From positions 39,677 to 103,676 of the forward strand of contig JAJTDF010000026.1 in NCBI GenBank assembly GCA_021294835.1: a stretch of 64,000 nt of DNA. The letters are read 5' to 3'. The translations under genes and the position numbers were made by a program. Numbering within the stretch: the stretch's first letter is position 1; every line of letters begins with the position of its first letter. Of the stretch, positions 30,381 to 39,710 are shown piece after piece. This DNA comes from Planctomycetaceae bacterium (GTDB lineage: Bacteria; Planctomycetota; Phycisphaerae; Phycisphaerales; UBA1924). The notes under the pieces were generated by a model. That model was not told where the DNA came from and did no database searches. It saw only the letters and a list, made by a program, of their open reading frames with translations.

Positions 30381-30764
30381 ATGAACCCGGGAGGCAGGTT
30401 CCAGCAAGGGGCGCAGATGCACACCGAAAGCGGTCGGTCAAAGCACTCGGACCACCTCTCAGGGCACAACCCGGAGCAGGTCTCAGCGGAGTTGGCCGAA
30501 CTAAGGGCGCTCCGAGCGGAGATGGGCCGGGTGCGTGATGTTGCCCGGTTCCAGTGGTTAACACATGTGGTGCTGCCAGCCGGCTTCTTCGTGTGCGTTG
30601 GCACCGTGTGGTTGATCCGCGGGGGATATTGGTACGTGCCTGCACTTGCGCTGCTGCTTTGGGCGCTCGCCGCAGCCCTCACCAGCCACGGCCGCACCTT
30701 GGGACGATGGACCCGCAAGGTGTTGGGTCTGGGCTCTCGCGGCCGTTCGGATCAGCGACGCTGA
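30381..30764 (+). CDS. Small two-TM hypothetical membrane protein
   Basis: FQWLTHVVLPAGFFVCVGTVWLIRGGYWYVPALALLLWALAAALTSHGR. Confidence 0.55.
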   Translation: MNPGGRFQQGAQMHTESGRSKHSDHLSGHNPEQVSAELAELRALRAEMGRVRDVARFQWLTHVVLPAGFFVCVGTVWLIRGGYWYVPALALLLWALAAALTSHGRTLGRWTRKVLGLGSRGRSDQRR

Positions 30765-30824
30765 CACTCGGTCGTCCCGGGTGCCAAGCGACAAGGGGCC
30801 CGCTTGTCCTGCGGGGATGGGATA

Positions 30825-31973
30825 TCAGTGCCCGCCGCTCTTCTCGCCCGCTTTGGCGCCCTTGGCGGCCTTGGCCGCCGCTTCGTCGGCCGCTTTCTGG
30901 GCCTGCTCGCGCAGCTTGATCGACTCGGGGTGCTCGCTCATGCCGTGCAGTGTCGGCTGCGGCCCCAGCGGAATACCCGGATCGGGCGGACCTTTGAGCA
31001 GAACATACGCCCACGCCACCCCGGCGTTGAACAGCGTGATCAGCGCGACCCAGCCCAGCGTCTGGTGGGTGGCCGGCGACAGGCCGCCCAGTCCGGCCGC
31101 CAGCGGTCTGAGCAGCGGGGCGAAGGCCCTGCCCAGAAGCCGCACCACCGTCTCGCGCAGCCGCGTCAGCAGGGACGGACCCGTGTGCGGCGGGGGCTCG
31201 GCGGCTGGCCCCGCAGCGGGCGGCGTCGCAATCCTCTCCGGAGCGGGGGCAGCGGGCGAAGGTGCGGCCGGAAACGGGGCAGGCGTGGGCACCGCCGCCT
31301 GCGGCGCTGGAGGCACCGACTCGGCCGCGATGACCGGTGCGGCGGCTGTGACCGCCGGCGGGGCAGGGACCGCTGCGGCTGCCCCGGCGACAACCTGCGG
31401 AGCGGCGGGGGCCTCTGCGAGCACGGCCGCCGCGTCTTCGAAGTCGTTGGCGGCGTCGGCCTCGGCCAGAGCTTTGTCGGCCCCGCTGGCGATCTTCGCG
31501 TCAAGAGCTTCGGCGCTGGCCCGCACGGCCGGCGGTTCTGTCGGCTTCGGCTGGTCGCTCGCTGGTGCTGCGGAGGCTGAAGGGGCGGGTTCGGCGGGGG
31601 TGGTTGGGGGTGCGGCCTCCGGCGTTGCGGCTTGGGCGTCGGCCGGCGGCTCAGCGGCCGCTTGTGCGGCCGGTCCGCTCCCGGGGTCGGCGGCCGCCTC
31701 GGTGGTCGGCGGCGTTTCCGGAGCGGCAGCGCCGCTGTCGGTAACCGCGCCGCCGGTGGTCATGGCCTTCTCGATCTGCTGCTCCAGCGACAGCACCTGG
31801 TCGCCCTCGGCGTTGGTCAGCGTGGTCGTGACAGCCTCGGTCGCGGCATCCAACTGGACCAGCAACGCGTCAACCTGCTGATCGAGCTCCGTCGCTGATT
31901 CCAGCGTGGAGGCGCCCGCACCCGGAGGGGCGGTGTCGGCTCGGCTGGCAGTTTGGGCGGGAGCGTCCGGCAT
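30825..31973 (-). CDS. Ala/Pro-rich protein with N-terminal helical segment and C-terminal TM; hypothetical
   Basis: ELDQQVDALLVQLDAATEAVTTTLTNAEGDQVLSLEQQIEKAM; TM LGWVALITLFNAGVAWAYVLL. Confidence 0.6.
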   Translation of the reverse strand: MPDAPAQTASRADTAPPGAGASTLESATELDQQVDALLVQLDAATEAVTTTLTNAEGDQVLSLEQQIEKAMTTGGAVTDSGAAAPETPPTTEAAADPGSGPAAQAAAEPPADAQAATPEAAPPTTPAEPAPSASAAPASDQPKPTEPPAVRASAEALDAKIASGADKALAEADAANDFEDAAAVLAEAPAAPQVVAGAAAAVPAPPAVTAAAPVIAAESVPPAPQAAVPTPAPFPAAPSPAAPAPERIATPPAAGPAAEPPPHTGPSLLTRLRETVVRLLGRAFAPLLRPLAAGLGGLSPATHQTLGWVALITLFNAGVAWAYVLLKGPPDPGIPLGPQPTLHGMSEHPESIKLREQAQKAADEAAAKAAKGAKAGEKSGGH

Positions 31974-32210
31974 GGTGCGATCGGGGTTGGCGGGATCGGG
32001 CGGCAGTGGGCTGGGTCAATCGGTGGAGGGGCTGGGGGCGCACCGCGTGCGCCGCTTGGCATTGGCCAGCATACCACATCGTCCCAACATGTGGGCGACT
32101 CAAGCCCCCGCCTGCCCCGGCTGCCCGTCCCGGCGGATCCCTGTTGATCTGGGGGATGGGAAGTGGATGTGAAGATGGGCAAGCGCGAAAACTGCGCGGA
32201 GCGACCCCCA

Positions 32211-32936
32211 ATGGCAAAGCACCGTTTGTGGCTGGACTCGATTCCGGGAGGGCTTCGTCCGGGTCAGACCATGCTGATCGAGGGCGAGGAGGCCTGGCAC
32301 GCCGTGTCGGTCAAGCGGGTGGTCCCCGGCGAGGAGGTGGAACTGCTCGACGGCCAGGGGCACCGGGCAACGGCGCAGGTGCAGGCGGTGGAGGGCAAGA
32401 AGGGCCGGGCTCGGCTGGTCGCATTGGTGGGCCAAGTGGAAGCGCTGGCCGAGCCTGCGCCCCGGCTGACGGTGCTGACCGCCGTGCCCAAGGGCGGCCG
32501 GGTGGACGACATGATCGATCAACTCTCGCAGGCGGGGGCGGCGGCGTGGGGGCCGCTGCACGCGACGCGCAGCGTGGTGGACCCGCGCCCGGCCAAGCTG
32601 GACCGGCTGGAACGCATCGCGATTGAAGCGGCCAAGCAGTGCGGGCGGGGGCGGGCCTTGGCGGTGCTGCCACCGTGCACGCTGGCCGACGCCCTGCGGC
32701 CCGAACCGGGCGTGAGCGTGCTGGTGGCCGACGGTTCCGGGGTGGCGGTGGGTGATCTGTCGGCCGGCGGCAGCGGCCTGCGGCTGCTGGTGGGCCCCGA
32801 GGGCGGATGGACGGATGAGGAACTCGGCCAGGCCAGGGCGGCGGGCGCCGGCGTGGTGCGGTTCGGCCCGCACATCATGCGGATCGAGACCGCAGCGGTG
32901 GTGGCGGCGGGCGTGCTGATGTCGCGCAGCGCGTGA
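32211..32936 (+). CDS. rsmE: 16S rRNA (uracil1498-N3)-methyltransferase
   Basis: HRLWLDSI...LLVGPEGGWTDEELGQARAAGAGVVRFGPHIMRIETAAVVAAGVL. Confidence 0.88.
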   Translation: MAKHRLWLDSIPGGLRPGQTMLIEGEEAWHAVSVKRVVPGEEVELLDGQGHRATAQVQAVEGKKGRARLVALVGQVEALAEPAPRLTVLTAVPKGGRVDDMIDQLSQAGAAAWGPLHATRSVVDPRPAKLDRLERIAIEAAKQCGRGRALAVLPPCTLADALRPEPGVSVLVADGSGVAVGDLSAGGSGLRLLVGPEGGWTDEELGQARAAGAGVVRFGPHIMRIETAAVVAAGVLMSRSA

Positions 32937-32968
32937 GTGGCGAGGCAGCGGTGTCGGTGGTGGCCCGC

Positions 32969-34273
32969 TCAGATGAAGACGCTGGCGACAGCTCCGGTGG
33001 TCCAGCAGGCCAGCGCCCCGGCCAGCATGGCACGCGGGGCGAGCGCCGCCAGCTCGGCCCGGCGTTCGGGGGCCAGCGCCGAGAGCCCGCCGATCTGAAT
33101 GCCGATGCTGGCGACGTTGGCGAACCCGCACAACGCGTAGGTGGCGATCTGGGCGGTCCGGGCGTCCACCTTGCTCTCGGCGGTCAGCCGTGCCAGGTCG
33201 GCATACGCGACAAACTCGGTGGCGATCACCTGCTGGCCGAGCAGCGAGCCGAAGGCCCGGCAGTCCGTCCACGCCACGCCCATCAGCCAGGCCACCGGCG
33301 TGAGCAGCCAGCCCAGCAGCGACTGCAGCGTGAGGGCGTCCAGCCCCATCTGCCCGCGGATCTGCCGCACCAGGTCAATTTGATCCAGCGCGGTCAGCGG
33401 CCAGTTCACCAGCGCCAGCAGGGCGACGAACGCGACCAGCATGGCGGCAACGTTCAGGGCCAGCCGCAGGCCGTCGCTGGCGCCGGCGGCCGCCGCGTCG
33501 ACGACGTTGGCGGTGGCGCGGTCATTGGCGAGCAGCGCGTTGACCGACTCGGGAGCCGGAGCCTCGGTCTCGGGCAGCATGAGCTTGGCGAACATGATGC
33601 CCGCCGGCGCGCTCATCACCGAGGCGGTCAGCAGGTGCTTGGCGAACAACTCGGCCCCCTGCTCGGGCGGCACGCCCAGGGCCTGGGCGTACGCGTTGCC
33701 CAGCATGCCCACGTACGCGGCCAGCACCGATCCGGCGATGGTGGCAAAGCCTCCGGTCATCACCGCCATCAGTTGCGAGCGGGTCATCTTGGCGATGTAC
33801 GGTCGGATGGTCAGCGGGGCCTCGGTCTGCCCGAAGAAGATGTTGGCGCTGGCGCACAGCGCCTCGGCCCCGGTGATGCCCAGCGAGCGACGCAGCACCC
33901 AGGCGATGGCGGCGACGATCCGCTGCATCACGCCCAGGTGATACAGCACCGCCATCAGCGAGGCGAAGAAGATGATCACCGGCAGCACCTTGAAGGCGAA
34001 GACAAAGCCCCACGGCTGCGAGGCGTCGGCCGCCTTGCCGAACAGAAAGCTCGCCCCGGCGTCGGCGAAGGAGATCACGCGGGCGGTCGCCGCCGCGATG
34101 GCGTCCACCACCGCGACCACCGGCGCGAACTTGAGCACCAGGAACGCCAGGGCCACCTGCAGGGCCAGCGCCACGCCGATCAGCCGCCAGTTCACCGCCC
34201 GCTTCGCCGAACACAGCGCAAAGCCGACACCGATCAGCACCACGACACCGAGCAGCCCTTGAGCGGAGGTCAT
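32969..34273 (-). CDS. CNT-family concentrative nucleoside transporter
   Basis: PWGFVFAFKVLPVIIFFASLMAVLYHLGVMQRIV, GAEALCASANIFFGQTEAPLTIRPYIAKMTRSQLMAVMTGGFATIAGSVLAAYV. Confidence 0.92.
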   Translation of the reverse strand: MTSAQGLLGVVVLIGVGFALCSAKRAVNWRLIGVALALQVALAFLVLKFAPVVAVVDAIAAATARVISFADAGASFLFGKAADASQPWGFVFAFKVLPVIIFFASLMAVLYHLGVMQRIVAAIAWVLRRSLGITGAEALCASANIFFGQTEAPLTIRPYIAKMTRSQLMAVMTGGFATIAGSVLAAYVGMLGNAYAQALGVPPEQGAELFAKHLLTASVMSAPAGIMFAKLMLPETEAPAPESVNALLANDRATANVVDAAAAGASDGLRLALNVAAMLVAFVALLALVNWPLTALDQIDLVRQIRGQMGLDALTLQSLLGWLLTPVAWLMGVAWTDCRAFGSLLGQQVIATEFVAYADLARLTAESKVDARTAQIATYALCGFANVASIGIQIGGLSALAPERRAELAALAPRAMLAGALACWTTGAVASVFI

Positions 34274-34363
34274 GCCCCTAGCGTACTGCCCATGGCCGGC
34301 GTCGCGGACAACCCTGACGATTGCGCGGGCCCCGGCGCTGCCGGGCGGCCCTACCGCGCACCC

Positions 34364-35011
34364 ATGGCGAGGGCCCCCGACGTGCTCGTAGCACGTGCCG
34401 CGGTTGTCGCCGGACCGGAGCGTCCGGCGGTCATCGGCCTGTGCGGGCCGGTGGGCTCGGGCAAGTCGCACCTGGCGGGGCTGCTGGCGCAGCGGTTCTC
34501 CGCGGTGCGGCTGTCCACCGATGACTATCTGCCGGACTATCACGCGACGCCCGAGCACCTTCGCGACGAGCCCGACCGGGCCGACCTGCCCCGCCTGCTG
34601 GCCAACCTGACGGATCTTCGCCAGGGTCGCCCCACGGTGGCGCCGGTGTGGTGCTTCCACGCCCACGCCCGCGTGGGCGAGCGGGCCGTCCAGCCGCCCC
34701 CGCCCGAGGCCGCGCCGCGGCTGGTCGTGGTGGAGGGCATCCACGCGCTGCACGCCTCGCTGCGGGGGGTGCTGGACGTCAAGGTGGTGCTGACCGCCCC
34801 GGCGTCGGTGCGCTGGGCCCGCTGGGAGCACCTGGAGGCGACCGGTCAGCGCGGGTGGGGGGTGGCGGTGGCCCACGCCTTCTTCCACGCGGTTGCCGAG
34901 CCGGTCTTCTCGCGCCATGCCCACGGGCCGGGCGGGTATCTGGCGGTTGCCGACGTTGTGGTTGACAACAGCGATTTCGTCCCGCCGCCATCGGGTGTGT
35001 CCCAGGGGTGA
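34364..35011 (+). CDS. P-loop kinase, uridine kinase-like
   Basis: VIGLCGPVGSGKSHLAGLLAQRF...STDDYLPDY...LVVVEGIHALH; alternative start at 34292. Confidence 0.75.
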   Translation: MARAPDVLVARAAVVAGPERPAVIGLCGPVGSGKSHLAGLLAQRFSAVRLSTDDYLPDYHATPEHLRDEPDRADLPRLLANLTDLRQGRPTVAPVWCFHAHARVGERAVQPPPPEAAPRLVVVEGIHALHASLRGVLDVKVVLTAPASVRWARWEHLEATGQRGWGVAVAHAFFHAVAEPVFSRHAHGPGGYLAVADVVVDNSDFVPPPSGVSQG

Positions 35012-35108
35012 ACAAAGCCCGTCCGAAAACTCAAGAGTGCACAGGGAAACGGCCTGCCGACGGGCGAAAGATGCCGCTGCGTTTGTCCGTCGGCACAGGA
35101 GCATTGGG

Positions 35109-36284
35109 ATGTCCACCGTCACGTCGAAGCTTGCCCTCCACGGGGGCACCCCCGTCAGCACCAAGAAGGTTCCGTTCATGGCCACCGGCCTGTCCGAGGC
35201 CGATATCGAGGCGGTCAACCGCGTGTTGCGTTCGGGCATGCTCCGGGCCGCCACCAAGTGCGCCGAACTGGAGACCCGCTTCGCCGAGATCAGCCACGCC
35301 AAGCATGCCATGACCTGCGCCAACGGCACCTGCGCCCTGCAGTTGGCCTACGAGCCGCTGTTCCAGCCCGGCGATGACGTGCTGGTGCCGGCGTGGAGCT
35401 ACATCGCCACCGCCGCCATGCTGTCCGCCCGCGGCTGTCGCCCGGTATTCGTCGACTGCCTGCCCGACACGTTGCAGATCGACATGGCCGACGCCGCCCG
35501 GCGGATGACCCCCCGCACACGGGGTATTGCCGCGACCCATATGTACGGCTGCCCGGTTGACATTGACGGCGTGCAGGCGCTGGCGTCCAAGCACGGCCTG
35601 AAGGTGGTGTACGACTGCGCCCAGTCGCACCTGTCCACCTACAAGGGCCAGGGTGTGGGCGCCTTCGGCGATGTGGTGACCTATTCGTTCTACGCGACCA
35701 AGAACCTGGGCACCGGCGAGGGCGGGCTGGTCACCTGCAACGACGACAATCTCGCCCGCCAGATCAAGCTGCTCCGCAGCCATGGTGAGACCGACAAGTA
35801 CCTCCACGAGCAGGTCGGGTACAACTACCGGATGAATGACATGGCCGGGGCCATCGGGTGCAGCAAGCTTGACCGCCTGCCCGCCGAGACCGCCGCCCGC
35901 CAGGCCGCCGCCAAGCGCTACGACGCGCTGCTGGCCAAGCCCGAGTTCGCCGGCGTGCTGACCCCGCTCACCGTCACCCCGGGCGCTGTCGCCGTCTACC
36001 ACCTGTACACCGTCAAGCTCGACCTTTCGGCCGTCACCTGCACGCGTGACGAACTGGCCAAGATGCTCGACGCCGAGGGCTTGCCCACCGCGGTGCACTA
36101 CCCCCGCAGCCTGCCCCAGCAGCCGGCCTTCGCCAAACACCTCCCCGGGCAGGGCCCCTGGCCGGTGGCCGACTCCATGGGCCAGCGGGTGATGAGCCTG
36201 CCCATGCACCACCTGCTGGGCGACGAGCACTTCCGCGTCATCGAGGAAGCCCTGGCCAAGGTGCTGGCGGCTGTCCGCAAGTAA
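35109..36284 (+). CDS. DegT/DnrJ/EryC1/StrS family aminotransferase
   Basis: LHGGTPVSTKKVPF...CANGTCALQLAYEPL...DDVLVPAWSYIATAAM...DCAQSHLSTYKGQGVGAFGDVVTYSFYATKNLGTGEGG. Confidence 0.93.
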   Translation: MSTVTSKLALHGGTPVSTKKVPFMATGLSEADIEAVNRVLRSGMLRAATKCAELETRFAEISHAKHAMTCANGTCALQLAYEPLFQPGDDVLVPAWSYIATAAMLSARGCRPVFVDCLPDTLQIDMADAARRMTPRTRGIAATHMYGCPVDIDGVQALASKHGLKVVYDCAQSHLSTYKGQGVGAFGDVVTYSFYATKNLGTGEGGLVTCNDDNLARQIKLLRSHGETDKYLHEQVGYNYRMNDMAGAIGCSKLDRLPAETAARQAAAKRYDALLAKPEFAGVLTPLTVTPGAVAVYHLYTVKLDLSAVTCTRDELAKMLDAEGLPTAVHYPRSLPQQPAFAKHLPGQGPWPVADSMGQRVMSLPMHHLLGDEHFRVIEEALAKVLAAVRK

Positions 36285-36341
36285 GTTCAGGTCCGCCGGC
36301 AAGCAACGTGGCAGTCGGTTGCGATGTGCGCTGCGGCGGGC

Positions 36342-37337
36342 TTACCGCCCGCTCTGCTGCATCCACGCCCACTGCGCCGCCAGCCCGTCATCAAAGCTGA
36401 CCTTCGGGTCGTAGCCCAGTTCGGCGCGGCTTCGCGTCAGGTCCGCCCAGGTCCGCTCCACATCGCCCTGTCGGGGCGGCTGGCGGTCCAGCACCGGCTC
36501 ACGCCCCACCGCCCGGCCGATGGCGGCAATCATTTCGTCCAGCCGCACGGGGTGGTCGTGCCCCAGGTTCCAGATGCGGTAGCCGTGCCGGTCGATCCGC
36601 TCCAGCGCCGCCAGAATGCCCGAGACCGTGTCGCCCACGAAGGTGTAATCGCGGCTGGTGGCCATGTCGCCGAACACCGGGATCGGCTGACCCGCGGCGA
36701 TCTTGCGCATGAACAGGTTGATGGCCAGGTCAGGCCGCTGACGCGGGCCGAAGACCGTGAAAAAGCGCAGCATGGCCACCGGCGTGCCGTGCAGTGCGTG
36801 GTGCGTGTAGGCGATCAGTTCGCAGGCCCGCTTGGTCGCGGCATACGGGCTGATCGGGCGTGAGACGTCAAGTTCTTCATGGAACGGCGCCGTCGGGCAG
36901 TTGCCGTACACGCTGCTGGAGGAGGCGATGACCATCCGCGCCAGCCCGTGCCGCCGGGCTGCCTCGAGCGCCACCGCCGTGCCCACCACGTTCACGTGCG
37001 CCCAGGTCACCGGGTCGTCGATGCTCGGCCGCACGCCGGCCCGCGCCGCCAGATGGATCGCCGAGACGCTGCCATCGGTGTTGCTCTGCCGGGCCGCCGC
37101 CGCGGCGCGGTCCCACGTGCCGGGCTCGGCCAGATCGCCCTCGATGAGCACAAAGCGCGAGCCGGTGCGTTTGGCCGTCGCTTCCACGGCCGCCAGGTTG
37201 GCCCGCTTGAGCGCCGCCGGGTAGAACGGGTCGAAGTTGTCGATGCCCACCACCGCCGTGCCCCGCGTCAGCAGCGCCTCGGCGGTGTGCGAGCCGATGA
37301 ACCCCGCCGCCCCGGTCAGCAGCACTGCACCCTTCAT
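36342..37337 (-). CDS. NAD-dependent epimerase/dehydratase (UDP-glucuronate/glucose 4-epimerase-like)
   Basis: VLLTGAAGFIGSHTAEALL...SSSSVYGNCPTAPFHEELDVSRPISPYAATKRACELIAY. Confidence 0.93.
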   Translation of the reverse strand: MKGAVLLTGAAGFIGSHTAEALLTRGTAVVGIDNFDPFYPAALKRANLAAVEATAKRTGSRFVLIEGDLAEPGTWDRAAAAARQSNTDGSVSAIHLAARAGVRPSIDDPVTWAHVNVVGTAVALEAARRHGLARMVIASSSSVYGNCPTAPFHEELDVSRPISPYAATKRACELIAYTHHALHGTPVAMLRFFTVFGPRQRPDLAINLFMRKIAAGQPIPVFGDMATSRDYTFVGDTVSGILAALERIDRHGYRIWNLGHDHPVRLDEMIAAIGRAVGREPVLDRQPPRQGDVERTWADLTRSRAELGYDPKVSFDDGLAAQWAWMQQSGR

Positions 37338-37807
37338 TTCGACGCTCCCGCGCCCATCGCCTTGATCGCTTCCACCGCCGAGGCGATGTGGCCCGAGACG
37401 TTCAACTGCGAGTTGAAGATGCTCCGCACCACCCCCGCCGGGTCGATCACGTAGGTCACGCGGCCGGGCACCAGCCCGAACAGGCTGCGGGGCACGCCGA
37501 ACAGGCGGCGGATTTCTCCCGAGCCGTCCGAGAGCATGACAAACGGGAGCCGGTGCTTGTCGGCGAAGCCGCGGTGGGTGTCATCGGAGTCTGATGACAC
37601 GGCGACCACCTCGGCGCCGACGGCCTGGAAGTCCTGATAGATGTCGCGGAAGGCGCACGCCTGCGCGGTGCACGCGGGGGTGTTGTCCTTGGGGTAGAAG
37701 TACACCACCACCGGCCGCCCCCGCAGCGACGAGAGGCGAAACGGGCGGCCGTTTGAATCGGTCGCCGAGAAGTCCGGGGCCACAGAACCGACAGCAGCAG
37801 GGGGCAT
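37334..37807 (-). CDS. Peroxiredoxin (Bcp/AhpC-TSA type)
   Basis: VGSVAPDFSATDSNGRPFRLSSLRGRPVVVYFYPKDNTPACTAQACAFRD. Confidence 0.93.
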   Translation of the reverse strand: MPPAAVGSVAPDFSATDSNGRPFRLSSLRGRPVVVYFYPKDNTPACTAQACAFRDIYQDFQAVGAEVVAVSSDSDDTHRGFADKHRLPFVMLSDGSGEIRRLFGVPRSLFGLVPGRVTYVIDPAGVVRSIFNSQLNVSGHIASAVEAIKAMGAGASK

Positions 37808-37846
37808 GGTCTGGCAGTGTAATCGCCCGCTGCCGCCGGTGCGACT

Positions 37847-37906
37847 GGCCCCGACCAGCTCCGACCGTCCCCGACCGGCCCCGACCAGCCGCCACCGGCC
37901 CCGCCC
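37847..37906. repeat. Six-copy degenerate decamer tandem repeat upstream of the peroxiredoxin gene
   Basis: ggccccgacc/agctccgacc/gtccccgacc/ggccccgacc/agccgccacc/ggccccgccc. Confidence 0.8.
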
Positions 37907-38012
37907 GGCCAAAACGCACGACGCCGGGGCCCGCCCCGCCCGCCAACTGCTGGCAGACCGGACAGACCCCGGCGCGTGGATTCAATCGGTTGATCGGCCG
38001 AGGAGCGCGGGC

Positions 38013-38753
38013 TCAGCGCCGACGGCGGCGGGCGGCGAACAAACCCGCCAGCCCGAGCACGCCAACCGCGCCGGGGGTCGGCACGATGTTGGCTTCGACG
38101 TACTCAATCGCCTCGTCGTGCTCGGCCTCGCTCAAGCCGTTGTTGAACACCAGCCAGATCGGCTCGCTGCGAGAACCGGAAACATTGTCCAGTTCAAGGT
38201 CCACTGACAGCAGGTAGATGCCCGCGCCGGGGGACGTCAGGCCCGGGGCCGGGTCAAGAAAGAAGTCCCAGTGCTCGTCAAAGCCGCCGGTGGGTCCGAG
38301 CGGGATCGAGAAGCCGCCGACGGTCGAACCGTCCAGCGGGCTCAGCCGCGAGGCGGCCCCGCCGAAGAACTCGATACGCAGCCGTTCGCCGGGCGTCGCA
38401 GCGCTGAAGGTGCCCGCCGTCGGATCCCACGCCCGCAGGTTGCCCAGAATGCGGAAGTTCAGGCTGCTGGAGGCGGGGATGGTGTTCGCGCCGCCGGCGG
38501 AGAGCGACGAGCCGTAGAAGCCCGGTTCGTCGGTGTAGATCTCCCCGCCGGAGAGCGTGAAATCGGCCCCGAAGACGCGTTCGCCGAGGCTGACAAACTC
38601 CAGCGGCGGCGTGCCGGCTTCCTCCACCTTGCCGGTCGCCAGTCGGCCGTTCACCAGCGCCAGGCCGATGTCGCCGATGTGGGCCGAGGCCCATCCGGCC
38701 AGACCGCTCAGGGCCATCGCCGCCGCCATACCACGCACCATGTGCAATCGCAT
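38013..38753 (-). CDS. Secreted PEP-CTERM-tailed protein, paralogue of the adjacent gene
   Basis: Signal peptide ending ASA|HIGDIGLALVNGRLATG; C-terminus VPTPGAVGVLGLAGLFAARRRRR. Confidence 0.82.
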   Translation of the reverse strand: MRLHMVRGMAAAMALSGLAGWASAHIGDIGLALVNGRLATGKVEEAGTPPLEFVSLGERVFGADFTLSGGEIYTDEPGFYGSSLSAGGANTIPASSSLNFRILGNLRAWDPTAGTFSAATPGERLRIEFFGGAASRLSPLDGSTVGGFSIPLGPTGGFDEHWDFFLDPAPGLTSPGAGIYLLSVDLELDNVSGSRSEPIWLVFNNGLSEAEHDEAIEYVEANIVPTPGAVGVLGLAGLFAARRRRR

Positions 38754-38834
38754 ACAGATCTCTCCTGTCTCCCCTTCAAGAGGGGCACACACTCACCCGT
38801 CCCCTTGCCAACTCATCGACCAACGTCCCGGCGG

Positions 38835-39710
38835 TTACGGACAGCCGGAAGCAAACGCCGCGATGAACGCGTTGAAGTCATCCCCCGTCACCAGCCCGTC
38901 CGGTTGCGACGGCGGCCCGCCGATGCCCGTGACATCAGCCAGCGGTTCGCCGGCCGCGAAGGCGGCGATATAGGCGTTGAAGTCGTCACCGGTCACCAGG
39001 CCGTCGGGTTGGGCCGGCGGCCCGCCGATGCCGGTCACATCCGCCAGGCAGCAGACAAACACGCCCCGCACGCCCGCGTTCTGCGCCTGCCAGTTGAAGG
39101 CCGCGTCCAGTTCGGCCTCGGGCCGGAGTTGGTTGATCACCAGCCAGATCGGCTCGCTGGGCGCGATACCCGGAGCGTCGCACCACATGCGAAGCGTCAG
39201 CAGGTACACGCCCGCCTCAGCGGGGATTGCCGGCGGGGCGGCCTGGCTGAACAGCGAGAAGTTGAAGTGGTGGTGGTACGCCCCGTCGGAACCGACCGTG
39301 AAGCCGAAGCCGGTCACCACGCTCTGGTCGGCGGGCGTGAAGCGGGTGTTGGCGGCGCCGCCGAGGCGGATGCGCAGCCGGGGCGAGGCCGTCTGGCTGA
39401 AGTCGCTCCCGTTCCACACTTTCAGTGAGCCGAGAATGTCAAAGCCCACCCGCGCGCCGACCGGCAGCGAGCCGATGGGCGAGTCAAAGCCGGGATCGTT
39501 GATGGTGTCGAATGCCCCCAGGTTGGTCCGGAAGATCCGCTGATCAACCACCTCGCCGGTGCACGGGCTGACCGCCCCGGTCGTCACCCGGCCCGCGTTC
39601 ACTGAGAGGATCACATCCGTCGGGTGCACCTGCGCCTGCGCAACAGCCCCCGCCAGCAGCGCCCATCCGGCCCCCAGTCCCATCGCCCACGCCGATTGCG
39701 TCGCCCTCAT
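38835..39710 (-). CDS. Secreted GC-type dockerin-tailed protein, paralogue of 38013..38753
   Basis: VHPTDVILSVNAGRVTTG...GFDILGSLKVWNGSDFSQ...YHHHFNFSLF...GVYLLTLRM...SEPIWLVIN; tail [28 protein letters not shown] / [33 protein letters not shown]. Confidence 0.82.
   Translation of the reverse strand: MRATQSAWAMGLGAGWALLAGAVAQAQVHPTDVILSVNAGRVTTGAVSPCTGEVVDQRIFRTNLGAFDTINDPGFDSPIGSLPVGARVGFDILGSLKVWNGSDFSQTASPRLRIRLGGAANTRFTPADQSVVTGFGFTVGSDGAYHHHFNFSLFSQAAPPAIPAEAGVYLLTLRMWCDAPGIAPSEPIWLVINQLRPEAELDAAFNWQAQNAGVRGVFVCCLADVTGIGGPPAQPDGLVTGDDFNAYIAAFAAGEPLADVTGIGGPPSQPDGLVTGDDFNAFIAAFASGCP

Noticed and set aside
31160-31700. Alternative ORFs in Ala/Pro-rich region
   Set aside because: Low-complexity linker of the 30825..31973 protein gives open frames on both strands.
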